From assembly GCA_945872795.1 (NCBI GenBank), contig CAMCAZ010000014.1, positions 1-64,000 on the forward strand: a stretch of DNA of 64,000 nucleotides, written 5' to 3'. Origin of the DNA: Chryseobacterium gleum. Lineage in GTDB: Bacteria > Bacteroidota > Bacteroidia > Flavobacteriales_F > PHOS-HE28. The translations under genes were made by a program, and so were the position numbers. This document shows, in pieces, positions 33,867-41,715 of this stretch (its first letter is position 1; every line of letters starts with the position of its first letter). Under the pieces are notes generated by a model. That model was given only the letters and a program-made list of their open reading frames with translations. It did no database searches and was not told where the DNA came from.

Positions 33867-35402
33867 ATGTCCCACGTCCCATCCGACCAGGAGCTCGTCC
33901 GCCGCGAAGCGCTCCAAAAGCTCCGTGCCCTGGGCATCGAGCCTTTCCCTGCCGCCCAATACCCGGTCACACACACGGCGGTGAAGGTGAAGGAGGAGTT
34001 CAAGGAGGTGGGGCACTCCCCCGAAGGACAGCAGCCCGCGGCGAACGTCGTGCTGGCCGGTCGGCTGATGAGCGTGCGCATCATGGGCAAGGCCAGTTTC
34101 GCCGTGCTGCGCGATGCCTCCGGCGATCAGCAGATCTATATCAACCGCGACGAGATCGCCCCCGGCGAGGACAAGACGCTCTACAACGAGGTCTTCAAGA
34201 AGTTGCTGCACCTGGGCGACTTCATCGGCGTGAAAGGCTTCATGTTCACGACCCAGACCGGCGAACTGACCTTGCATGTAAAGGAACTGACCGTGCTGGC
34301 CAAGGCGCTACGTCCCCTGCCCGTGGTGAAGACCGATGACCAGGGCAACGTGCACGATGCCTTCGTGGACCCCGAGCAGCGCTACCGCATGCGCTACGTG
34401 GACCTGATCGTGAACCCCGGTGTGAAGGAGACCTTCCTGAAGCGCTCCCGGGTCTTCGATGCCATGCGTGCATCATTCCAAGAGTCCGGCTACCTCGAAG
34501 TGGATACGCCCGTCCTGCAGGCCATCCCCGGCGGTGCTGCGGCCCGTCCGTTCGCCACGCACCACAACGCGCTCGATGTGCCCTTTTACCTACGCATCGC
34601 GAACGAGCTCTACCTGAAGCGCCTCATCGTGGGGGGCTTCGACGGCGTGTTCGAGTTCAGCCGCAACTTCCGCAATGAGGGCATGGACCGCACCCACAAC
34701 CCGGAGTTCACGGTGATGGAGCTCTATGTGGCCTACAAGGACTACATCTGGATGATGGACTTCATCGAGGGTGTGTTCGGCAAGGTGGCCAGCGCTGCGA
34801 ACGGCACGCCGACCGCCACGTTCCAAGGCAAGGAGATCAGCTTCGCCGCGCCCTTCAAGCGCATCACCATGGTGGGCAGCATCGAGGAGAAGATCGGCCT
34901 CAACGTGTTGGACATGGAGGAGGACGACATCCGGGCCTTGTGCATGAAGCACCACATCGAGGTGGCGCCCAGCATGGGCAAAGGCAAGTTGATCGACGAG
35001 CTCTTCAGCACACTGGTGCAGCCCGAACTGATCCAGCCCACCTTCGTCACCGATTTTCCGGTGGAGATGAGCCCGCTGTGCAAGAAGCATCGCGAGGACC
35101 CGCGCCTCACGGAACGCTTCGAGCTCTTCGTGGCCGGCTTCGAAGTGGCCAACGCGTACAGCGAGCTCAACGACCCCATCGACCAGCGCGAACGCTTCGA
35201 GGAGCAACTGAAGCTGATGGAACGCGGTGACGATGAGGCCATGTTCATCGACCAGGATTTCCTGCGCGCATTGGAGTACGGCATGCCGCCCACCAGCGGC
35301 ATTGGCATCGGCATGGACCGGTTGGTGATGCTGCTGACCGACAACCCCGCGATCCAGGAAGTGCTGCTGTTCCCCCAGATGCGCCCGGAAAAGTTCGAGT
35401 AA
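33867..35402 (+). CDS. lysS: Lysine--tRNA ligase (class II)
   Basis: A class II synthetase of 511 residues that charges tRNA-Lys. The N-terminal OB-fold anticodon-binding domain (VVLAGRLMSVRIMGKASFAVL) is followed by the catalytic core with motif 2 (EFSRNFRNEGMDRTHNPEFT) and motif 3 (GIGIGMDRLVML). The track ORF starts 13 codons earlier; ATG 33867 (MSHVPSDQELVRREAL) is the natural start. The C-terminus LLFPQMRPE is the family's usual end. It is divergent from the isomerase gene. Confidence 0.97.
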   Translation: MSHVPSDQELVRREALQKLRALGIEPFPAAQYPVTHTAVKVKEEFKEVGHSPEGQQPAANVVLAGRLMSVRIMGKASFAVLRDASGDQQIYINRDEIAPGEDKTLYNEVFKKLLHLGDFIGVKGFMFTTQTGELTLHVKELTVLAKALRPLPVVKTDDQGNVHDAFVDPEQRYRMRYVDLIVNPGVKETFLKRSRVFDAMRASFQESGYLEVDTPVLQAIPGGAAARPFATHHNALDVPFYLRIANELYLKRLIVGGFDGVFEFSRNFRNEGMDRTHNPEFTVMELYVAYKDYIWMMDFIEGVFGKVASAANGTPTATFQGKEISFAAPFKRITMVGSIEEKIGLNVLDMEEDDIRALCMKHHIEVAPSMGKGKLIDELFSTLVQPELIQPTFVTDFPVEMSPLCKKHREDPRLTERFELFVAGFEVANAYSELNDPIDQRERFEEQLKLMERGDDEAMFIDQDFLRALEYGMPPTSGIGIGMDRLVMLLTDNPAIQEVLLFPQMRPEKFE

Positions 35403-35442
35403 GAGATAGAATGTCACCGGGTCGCACTGACCTATGGAATTG

Positions 35443-35473
35443 CACCTGTAGCGCAGGCCCACCGGTTCGACCT
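35443..35473 (+). repeat. 31-bp dispersed repeat, copy 1
   Basis: CACCTGTAGCGCAGGCCCAC and its continuation align without gaps to 40412-40442, with about 25 of 31 bases identical. It lies in the spacer after lysS. Confidence 0.55.
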
Positions 35474-35496
35474 ACTTGAACGATCGGGATACGATC

Positions 35497-36021
35497 ATGT
35501 CCACCATCGAACATCCCTTCTTGGTCCTCACCCCACGGTCGTGGAAATGGCTCGGTGTGCTGATGGTCTCGCTTGTGCTCGGCTTCGGTGGATGGCTGAT
35601 GATCACCGACCCCGACACTGATGCCCGGCAAGGGATGGGGTGGTTCTGCCTGGTGTTCTTCGCTCTGGCGGCCCTTGTGGCCATCATCCAGTTGATCCCA
35701 GGGAGCTCACGTGTGGTGGTCACGTCGAAGGGGCTTTATCAGACAGCGCTGTACCGGCGGCACTTCTTCGACTGGGCCGATATCGAGCGCTTCGGCGTGT
35801 TCGAGCGGACCCATTGGCACGGCCCGTTCCGCCAGCGGCAGCGCCTGGTCGGCATCCGTTTCAAGGCCGGTTCCCAGGTGCTGAAGCGATGGCGCCGGGC
35901 CTCCCTGCTGTCCGAAAGCCTGGTGGGCTACCACGGTGCGTTGCCCGACAACTACGGCTACAAGCACCAGGAGCTCGCCGACCTGCTGAACAGCTACCTC
36001 GACGCATCCCGCAAAGGCTGA
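35497..36021 (+). CDS. STM3941-like small membrane protein
   Basis: A 174-residue protein with two spans near the N-terminus (WLGVLMVSLVLGFGGWLMI and WFCLVFFALAALVAIIQLI), followed by a soluble PH-like beta domain (SRVVVTSKGLYQTALYRRHFFDWADIERFGV). This matches the STM3941 family of unknown function. The track start at 35476 is a TTG; ATG 35497 is preferred. The 3' end overlaps the convergent GNAT gene by 28 nt, so one of the two ends may be regulated by antisense overlap. Confidence 0.7.
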   Translation: MSTIEHPFLVLTPRSWKWLGVLMVSLVLGFGGWLMITDPDTDARQGMGWFCLVFFALAALVAIIQLIPGSSRVVVTSKGLYQTALYRRHFFDWADIERFGVFERTHWHGPFRQRQRLVGIRFKAGSQVLKRWRRASLLSESLVGYHGALPDNYGYKHQELADLLNSYLDASRKG

Positions 36022-36524
36022 TCGAGCAGCACCCGCCACACCATCGCCGGCGTTCCGCGGTGCACCGTGTCCTTCTCGAAGCTCATGCCATTGCGCTTGG
36101 CCACATTCTGGCTCGCGAAATTCTCATGGTCGATCAACGAGACCACTGAAAGAACGAGCTTGTGTTCTCGCGCGAATTCCCTGCACGCAATGGCCGCTTC
36201 CGTTGCGTAGCCCTTGCCCAATGCGGAAGGCAGTAGGTGGTAGCCGACCTCCAGCTCATCCACACCATCCACCACCTGCGTCAACAGGCCGATCATGCCC
36301 ACGGGTTTGCCGGTGGCTTGTTCGATGATGGCGTTCAGTCCTGAGCCATCGGTCCGCTGCCGGTCCAAGGCCCGCTGGATGAACTCGCGGCAACTGTCCT
36401 CGCTCCCCACCGTGAGGGACATGAAGCGGATGGCATCGGCGCTGTTGATGTATTCCATCCACCAGTGGCGGTCGTCCATCGAGATCGCACGGAACAGGAG
36501 CCGTTCGGTGGTGACACCGTGCAT
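35994..36524 (-). CDS. GNAT family N-acetyltransferase (RimJ/RimL-like)
   Basis: A 176-residue acetyl-CoA-dependent transferase. TERLLFRAISMDD at the N-terminus, GYHLLPSALGKGYATEAAIA as the acetyl-CoA pyrophosphate-binding motif A and NFASQNVAKRNGMSFEKDTVHRG place it in the RimJ/RimL-like group, which acetylates protein N-termini or small molecules. The track start is GTG 36545; ATG 36524 is chosen. It follows the HEAT-cyclophilin gene by about 30 nt and could share its transcript. Confidence 0.85.
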   Translation of the reverse strand: MHGVTTERLLFRAISMDDRHWWMEYINSADAIRFMSLTVGSEDSCREFIQRALDRQRTDGSGLNAIIEQATGKPVGMIGLLTQVVDGVDELEVGYHLLPSALGKGYATEAAIACREFAREHKLVLSVVSLIDHENFASQNVAKRNGMSFEKDTVHRGTPAMVWRVLLDQPLRDASR

Positions 36525-36554
36525 GGAGGGGATGCGCTGCACCACGGGCGAAGA

Positions 36555-38411
36555 TCAGTCGATCCGTTCAACGCGCTCCATCACGTCGCCCACCTGCAAC
36601 TGCCAGACGATATCCATGCCTTCCACCACTTCCCCGAAACGGGTGTAGCGGCCATCCAGGTGCGGTGTGGCGCTGTGGGTGATGAAGAATTGGCAGCTCT
36701 CCGTATCCCTTCCTGCCGAAGCAAGGCCTACCGACCCAGCCGTGAACAGCTTGCGACCGATCTCCGTGCGCAGTGTCCAAGGCATGCCGCCATACCCATC
36801 GCCACGCGGGCAGCCGCCCTGTACCACGAAGTTGGGCACCATGCGGTGGAAGGCCTTGCCGTTGTAGTAGTCTGCGGTGACGAGTGAATCGAAGGCGAGG
36901 CTGCTGCCGGGGCATTCGTTCACATCGGTGGCAAGGATGATGTTGCCTTTGGCAGTGGTGATGCGGTAGCGCTGGCCCTGGGGGAGGGTGCGGAGTTTGG
37001 CGGGGTCGATGGGGTGGTTGAAGGCCGGTGCGGTATGCGCCGGTGGTGGCAGTCCATCGCGCTTGGCGATAGCCTGCTGCAGAAGCTGAACGGCCTCCAT
37101 GTCGCGCAGGGGGTGTAGCGAAGCGAGGGCTTTCTCATCCATGGTCGTCGGAAGGAGGAGTTTGATCGTTGTGGCGTCCTCCAGTTGGAGCTGCTCAGCT
37201 GCAGCGCAGATCAACCCCGCATCCCTCATGTACATGGCTGATCGGATCACATTGCCCAGCTGGCGATACTGCTCCTCGGCCGATGCGTATCGTGAGCGCG
37301 CCATAATGGACTTGGTAATACCGACGAGCCCTTCGAAAGCGGCTTGTCGCACGATGGAAGGGGCATCGCTCTGCATCAGAGAGAGAAGCTCATCATGGTA
37401 ACCTGGCTCTGGTGCGTTGGCCATGGCCCGTATCGCTGCAGCACGGCGGTAGGGGCTATTCCCTGAAGCGGTGACGGAGTGCAGCACCAAGCGGATACTA
37501 TCGGCCAGTTCCTCCCCAGCATGATCGAATGCCACGCCCAACAAGCGGATGCGTAGTCCTTCATCCATTCCGGGCAGGATCGGATCCAGACAGGCCCGGG
37601 CGGGAAGTACCTCCCGGCCTTCGAGGATATCGAGCGCAGCGATCTCCAACGGTGGAACGGCGGTCATTGCAAGCAGCAGGGTATCGACCCCGGGGTTCTC
37701 AACACTGGCCAATGCCCTCAGTGCGTTCACCCGCACACCACGATCCTGGTCCAGTACCATCAACCGTTCCAGATAAGGCCATTGCCTCTGATCACCAGAT
37801 CTCGCGAGGCCCAGCACAAGAAACTGACGCACATCGGCGGAGTGAGCTGGTATCCTATCGCGGATCTCGTCGACGATCAGGCTCAAGGTGCTATCCGGCA
37901 AACGCCGCAGCACATCCGCCGCCCGTGCCCGCTCATGGCCAATGCCGCTGTCCAAATAGTATAGGATCGCATTCGGTTCCTTCACCATCCCGTTCCGCTG
38001 CATCGCCAGGAACGACGCGCTCAAGAACACTCGCTGAACGATGGTGTCCCGCTCATTCACCGCCACTTCGGCCATCCGTTGAACGGCCAGGCTGTCCGCG
38101 ACGAAGGCCAACGCAAAGACGGCCGTGCTGCGCACACCAGCGACGGGATCGGTGAGCGCCTTCAACAAGCATCCCACTGACGCGCTGTCCTGCACACTCG
38201 CAAAAGCCAGCGCAGCAGCTTCACGCACAATGGCCGAACTGTCGACCAACAACGCACATAGCGCCTCGGTATCCCGATGCTCCTGCGCTTCCAATACAGG
38301 CCAAAGCCGTTCATCCGCCCAGCGGTTCGGTGAGGCTTCCCGGGTATGTTCAGCAGTCGTGCAAGCGACAAGAAGCGCTAAGAGAATGGGAAGAAGTGTG
38401 TGCATGGTCAT
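36555..38411 (-). CDS. Lipoprotein with HEAT-like repeats fused to a cyclophilin domain
   Basis: A 618-residue lipoprotein (lipobox LVAC). Residues ~35-460 are helical repeats of HEAT type (IVREAAALAFASVQD, GVRSTAVFALAFVADS, GVRVNALRALASVEN). The last ~150 residues are a cyclophilin peptidyl-prolyl isomerase (YYNGKAFHRMVPNFVVQGGCPRG, ESCQFFITHS, GRYTRFGEVVEGMDIVW). The repeat scaffold could hold client proteins in the periplasm. The start overlaps the DUF1232 gene by 4 nt (ATGA). A second, simple cyclophilin gene is at 4302, so the two are not duplicates in architecture. Confidence 0.88.
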   Translation of the reverse strand: MTMHTLLPILLALLVACTTAEHTREASPNRWADERLWPVLEAQEHRDTEALCALLVDSSAIVREAAALAFASVQDSASVGCLLKALTDPVAGVRSTAVFALAFVADSLAVQRMAEVAVNERDTIVQRVFLSASFLAMQRNGMVKEPNAILYYLDSGIGHERARAADVLRRLPDSTLSLIVDEIRDRIPAHSADVRQFLVLGLARSGDQRQWPYLERLMVLDQDRGVRVNALRALASVENPGVDTLLLAMTAVPPLEIAALDILEGREVLPARACLDPILPGMDEGLRIRLLGVAFDHAGEELADSIRLVLHSVTASGNSPYRRAAAIRAMANAPEPGYHDELLSLMQSDAPSIVRQAAFEGLVGITKSIMARSRYASAEEQYRQLGNVIRSAMYMRDAGLICAAAEQLQLEDATTIKLLLPTTMDEKALASLHPLRDMEAVQLLQQAIAKRDGLPPPAHTAPAFNHPIDPAKLRTLPQGQRYRITTAKGNIILATDVNECPGSSLAFDSLVTADYYNGKAFHRMVPNFVVQGGCPRGDGYGGMPWTLRTEIGRKLFTAGSVGLASAGRDTESCQFFITHSATPHLDGRYTRFGEVVEGMDIVWQLQVGDVMERVERID

Positions 38412-38632
38412 TGGTCTTTTCCGAAGTCGTTCACGGTGCGGCTCTTGAACAGATCGGTTACGTCCCAGCCGAAGTAGCGCATGGCGGCGATCAACACCAT
38501 GGAGGCTGCGGCCTCATCCAGGTTCCCGACGAAAGGAAGGTTGTCCGGTATGAACTCGAACACCCCGAGCGTGGGGTTCAAGAGGTAGAGAACGGCCAGC
38601 ACACCGGCCGGTCCGACGAACAGCTTCTTCAT
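38408..38632 (-). CDS. Small DUF1232-like membrane protein
   Basis: A 74-residue protein with a first hydrophobic stretch (VGPAGVLAVLYLLNPTLGVF) and the FEFIPDNLPFVGNLDEAAAS motif that recalls DUF1232/YkvA proteins (short membrane proteins with a PDxxPxxGxxDD pattern). Function is unknown. It overlaps the HEAT-cyclophilin gene by 4 nt and leads that operon. Promoter box TACCTTCG at 38678-38685 fits. Confidence 0.7.
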   Translation of the reverse strand: MKKLFVGPAGVLAVLYLLNPTLGVFEFIPDNLPFVGNLDEAAASMVLIAAMRYFGWDVTDLFKSRTVNDFGKDQ

Positions 38633-38677
38633 GGATGGTGGGTCATGTCAGCGTCATACCAACGTGGTCCCGTCCAT

Positions 38678-38685
38678 CGAAGGTA
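38678..38685 (-). promoter_or_regulatory. -7 promoter box, DUF1232/HEAT operon
   Basis: The minus strand reads TACCTTCG, 45 nt before the ATG at 38632, back-to-back with the M28 peptidase promoter. Confidence 0.4.
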
Positions 38686-38696
38686 TGGACCCTCGG

Positions 38697-38704
38697 TATC
38701 TTCG
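38697..38704 (+). promoter_or_regulatory. -7 promoter box, M28 peptidase gene
   Basis: TATCTTCG ends 8 nt before the ATG at 38713, another short-leader case. Confidence 0.5.
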
Positions 38705-38712
38705 CAGCCGTC

Positions 38713-40386
38713 ATGAACATGCTCTTCCGTCCGCTGCTGATCGCCAGCCTTTGCGTACCCCTTCTGGCAAGCGCCCAATTGATGTCCGACGCCGATGCCA
38801 AGGACCAGATGAAGTACGACGTGAAGTACCTGGCCAGCGACCTGCTCGAAGGGCGTGAGACCGGCATGCCCGGTGAGAAGTTGGCGGTGGATTACATCGC
38901 CGGGAAATTCGGTAACGTGGGCCTGATGCCCTATGGCGACAAGGCGAGCTATCTGCAGGCCTTCACCTTCAAGGCACAGCCGGTGCTGGGCCCGATGAAC
39001 ACCATGCAACTGGGACGCCGGAAACTGAAGCAGGGCGAGCAGTTCTTCCCCATGCCATTCTCCGCCTCGGGTGCCGCACGTGGGAAGATCTACAAGGTGG
39101 GCTATGCCATCCAGGCACCCGAACTGAAGCACGAGGACCTGAAGGACCTGGTGCTCACCGACCGCATCGCCGCCATCGCCATCAGTTCGCCGGACGGCAC
39201 CCACCCGCACAGCAAGTACCTCGCCCACCAGGACCTGAAGGCACGCGCCGAGAAAGTGATCGCGCTGGGGGCGGTCGGCATCGTGTTCTACAACGATGAC
39301 GAGAACGCGACGGCCCCGGAGGCCGCCCTTTCGCCCAAGGTGTTGCCCCTGTCCGTGCCGGCCGTGTTCCTCACCGGCAAACACTACGAGGACCTGCTGG
39401 TCGACAACAACCCCTGTGTGATCAACGTGGACATCATTCGCGAGGAGCGCACGGGCTACAACGTGGTGGGCCTGCTGGACAACGGTGCCGCCAATGTGGT
39501 GGTGATCGGTGCACACCTGGACCACTTGGGCTGGGGCGACGAAGCTTCCCTGCACCGCGGAGAGCGGGCCATCCACAACGGGGCCGATGACAATGCCAGC
39601 GGGATCGCCGTGATGATGCAGCTGGCGCGTGACCTGGCCGAGATGGATGAGGCCCGCACGAACGACTACCTCTTCATCGCCTTCAGCGGCGAGGAGAAGG
39701 GGCTGTACGGATCGAACTACTGGACCAAGAACCCCACGGTACCGATCGCGGAGCTCAACTACATGATCAACCTGGACATGGTGGGCCGCCTGGACAGCAC
39801 CGGTGCCATCGGTATCAACGGGGTGGGCACGTCGCCAGCGTGGGAGGAAGTGCCGCGTGTGCTGGTGGGCGACCTGAAGGTGAAGACCACCACCAGTGGC
39901 ATCGGCCCCAGTGACCATACCAGCTTCTTCCTGCAGGGCGTCCCGGCCATCCACTTCTTCACCGGCACCCACGCTGATTACCACAAACCCAGCGATGACG
40001 AGGAGAAGATCAACTACGAGGGCATGCTGCGCATCACGCGCTACATCGAGTCGCTGGTGACCTCGTTGAGCGACGATGGCAAGATCGCCTTCACCAAGAC
40101 CGAGGAGGTGAACACCGAGAACACCCCGCGCTTCAAGGTCACCCTGGGCGTGGTACCGGACTATCTCTATGATGGCAAGGGCATGCGCATCGATGGGGTG
40201 ACGGAAGGCAAGCCCGCGGCGAACGCCGGCATGCGCAAGGGCGATGTGGTGATGGGCATCGGTGCGGTGGAGGTGAACGACATGATGGGCTACATGAAGG
40301 CCCTCGGCCAGTTCAACAAGGGCGACACGGCCCCGGTGAAGGTCCTGCGGGAGGGTAGGGAGATGATGATGGAGGTGACATTCTGA
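38713..40386 (+). CDS. Exported M28 zinc aminopeptidase with PA and PDZ domains
   Basis: A 557-residue metallopeptidase with signal peptide MNMLFRPLLIASLCVPLLASA. A PA-type insert (about residues 100-240) interrupts the catalytic domain. Zinc ligands of the two-metal M28 site are visible: GAHLDHLG, NGADDNASG, SGEEKGLYGS, NLDMVGR and FFTGTHADYH. The last ~90 residues form a PDZ domain (GMRIDGVTEGKPAANAGMRKGD), possibly for recognising C-termini. The enzyme likely digests peptides in the periplasm or outside the cell. The longer track start at 38635 lacks a signal, so ATG 38713 is used. Confidence 0.9.
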   Translation: MNMLFRPLLIASLCVPLLASAQLMSDADAKDQMKYDVKYLASDLLEGRETGMPGEKLAVDYIAGKFGNVGLMPYGDKASYLQAFTFKAQPVLGPMNTMQLGRRKLKQGEQFFPMPFSASGAARGKIYKVGYAIQAPELKHEDLKDLVLTDRIAAIAISSPDGTHPHSKYLAHQDLKARAEKVIALGAVGIVFYNDDENATAPEAALSPKVLPLSVPAVFLTGKHYEDLLVDNNPCVINVDIIREERTGYNVVGLLDNGAANVVVIGAHLDHLGWGDEASLHRGERAIHNGADDNASGIAVMMQLARDLAEMDEARTNDYLFIAFSGEEKGLYGSNYWTKNPTVPIAELNYMINLDMVGRLDSTGAIGINGVGTSPAWEEVPRVLVGDLKVKTTTSGIGPSDHTSFFLQGVPAIHFFTGTHADYHKPSDDEEKINYEGMLRITRYIESLVTSLSDDGKIAFTKTEEVNTENTPRFKVTLGVVPDYLYDGKGMRIDGVTEGKPAANAGMRKGDVVMGIGAVEVNDMMGYMKALGQFNKGDTAPVKVLREGREMMMEVTF

Positions 40387-40411
40387 TCACATTCACGGGA
40401 TCCGTCGTCAT

Positions 40412-40442
40412 CACCTGTAGCGTCGACCCACTGGATCGACCC
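40412..40442 (+). repeat. 31-bp dispersed repeat, copy 2
   Basis: CACCTGTAGCGTCGACCCAC and its continuation parallel 35443-35473. This copy contains a near-palindrome, GTCGACCCACTGGATCGAC. It lies in the spacer between the M28 peptidase gene and gpsA. Confidence 0.55.
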
Positions 40443-40476
40443 TGCAGAAGTCCAGGATAAGCGATATTCGTCCGCA

Positions 40477-41475
40477 ATGAACGATCAGAACAGGATCGCC
40501 GTGATCGGCGCCGGTAGCTGGGGCACCGCCCTGGTGAAGTTGTTATCCGCCAATTCCCCGGAGGTGGGCTGGTGGGTGCGCAAGCCTGCCACCATCGAGC
40601 ACATCCGCAAGTACGGGCACAACCCCGACTACATCAGTGCGGCCCAGTTCGACGCCCAGCGCCTGGCCATGGACAGCGACATCCACGCTGTGGTGAAGGA
40701 CGCCGATGTGCTCGTGATCGCTGTGCCCAGCGCCTTCCTCAAGGGTGCCCTGGACCAGTTGGACCCCGCTGAGCTCAAGGGGAAGACCATCTTCAGCGCG
40801 GTGAAGGGCATCGTGCCGGAGACCAACCAGATCGTGGGGGAATACCTCTTCCAATACTGGGGTGTGGAGGTGAAGGACTTCGGGGTGATCTGCGGTCCCT
40901 GCCACGCCGAGGAGGTGGCCATGGAACGGCTCAGCTACCTCACCATCGCCTGCCAGGTCAACGACACGGCGAAGATGATGAGCGCTGCGCTCAACGGACG
41001 CTTCCTGAAGACCACGCTGAGCGACGACATCTACGGTACGGAGTACGGTGCCATCCTCAAGAACGTGATCGCGGTCTGCGCCGGCATCAGCGTGGGACTG
41101 GGCTATGGTGACAACTTCCGCGCAGTGCTGGTGAGCCGTGCCATCCAGGAGGTCGAACGCTTTGTGACCGCCGTGCATCCCATTGCGCGTGACATCAACG
41201 AACCGGCCTACCTCGGCGATCTGCTGGTGACGGCCTATTCCACCTTCAGCCGCAACCGTGAGTTCGGCACCATGGTGGGCAAGGGCTATAGCGTGAGGGC
41301 CGCCCAGCTGGAGATGAACATGGTGGCCGAGGGCTACTATGCCGTGAAGTGCGTGCACGAGATCAATAGCAAGCTGAAGGTGGATATGCCCATCACGGAG
41401 ACCACCTACCGCATCCTCTACGAGAAAATGGCCCCCGCCATGGAGATGCGCCTGCTCAGTGACCTTCTGGCCTGA
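40477..41475 (+). CDS. gpsA: NAD(P)H-dependent glycerol-3-phosphate dehydrogenase
   Basis: Reduces dihydroxyacetone phosphate to sn-glycerol 3-phosphate, the backbone precursor of phospholipids. The 332-residue protein has the dinucleotide motif IGAGSWGTALVKLL, the substrate-binding Lys in FSAVKGIVPETN, CGPCHAEEVA and GTEYGAILKNVIAVCAGI. Both domains are complete. A GATATTCG sequence 6 nt upstream of the start is a weak promoter-like box. The stop overlaps the next small gene by one base (TGATGG), so translation is coupled. Confidence 0.95.
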   Translation: MNDQNRIAVIGAGSWGTALVKLLSANSPEVGWWVRKPATIEHIRKYGHNPDYISAAQFDAQRLAMDSDIHAVVKDADVLVIAVPSAFLKGALDQLDPAELKGKTIFSAVKGIVPETNQIVGEYLFQYWGVEVKDFGVICGPCHAEEVAMERLSYLTIACQVNDTAKMMSAALNGRFLKTTLSDDIYGTEYGAILKNVIAVCAGISVGLGYGDNFRAVLVSRAIQEVERFVTAVHPIARDINEPAYLGDLLVTAYSTFSRNREFGTMVGKGYSVRAAQLEMNMVAEGYYAVKCVHEINSKLKVDMPITETTYRILYEKMAPAMEMRLLSDLLA

Positions 41476-41711
41476 TGGCGTTGCTTCGCTTCCACTGGGA
41501 TTTCTTCGGGCCCGACGCACCGACCACGGCCGAGCACTTCCTCCGGCATGTGGATGAGTTCTGCGCACGGCAACAGATCAGCGGCTATCGTCACTGGGTG
41601 AGCACCCTGCCCGTACGGGCCACCGCCACGCTGGAATGCGATGAACAGCACCTGAAGGTGGTGCGCGATGCACTGCGACCCAAGCGCGGCGAGAAGGTGG
41701 TGGAGGGCTGA
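41475..41711 (+). CDS. Small conserved hypothetical protein after gpsA
   Basis: A 78-residue protein beginning MALLRFHWDFFGPDAPTTAEHFL. The alternating hydrophobic pattern and small size suggest an alpha/beta fold of the kind seen in Bacteroidota hypotheticals. There is no signal peptide, span or active-site pattern. The ATG overlaps the gpsA stop by 1 nt. It ends 4 nt before the convergent T9SS gene. Confidence 0.65.
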   Translation: MALLRFHWDFFGPDAPTTAEHFLRHVDEFCARQQISGYRHWVSTLPVRATATLECDEQHLKVVRDALRPKRGEKVVEG

Positions 41712-41715
41712 GCGG

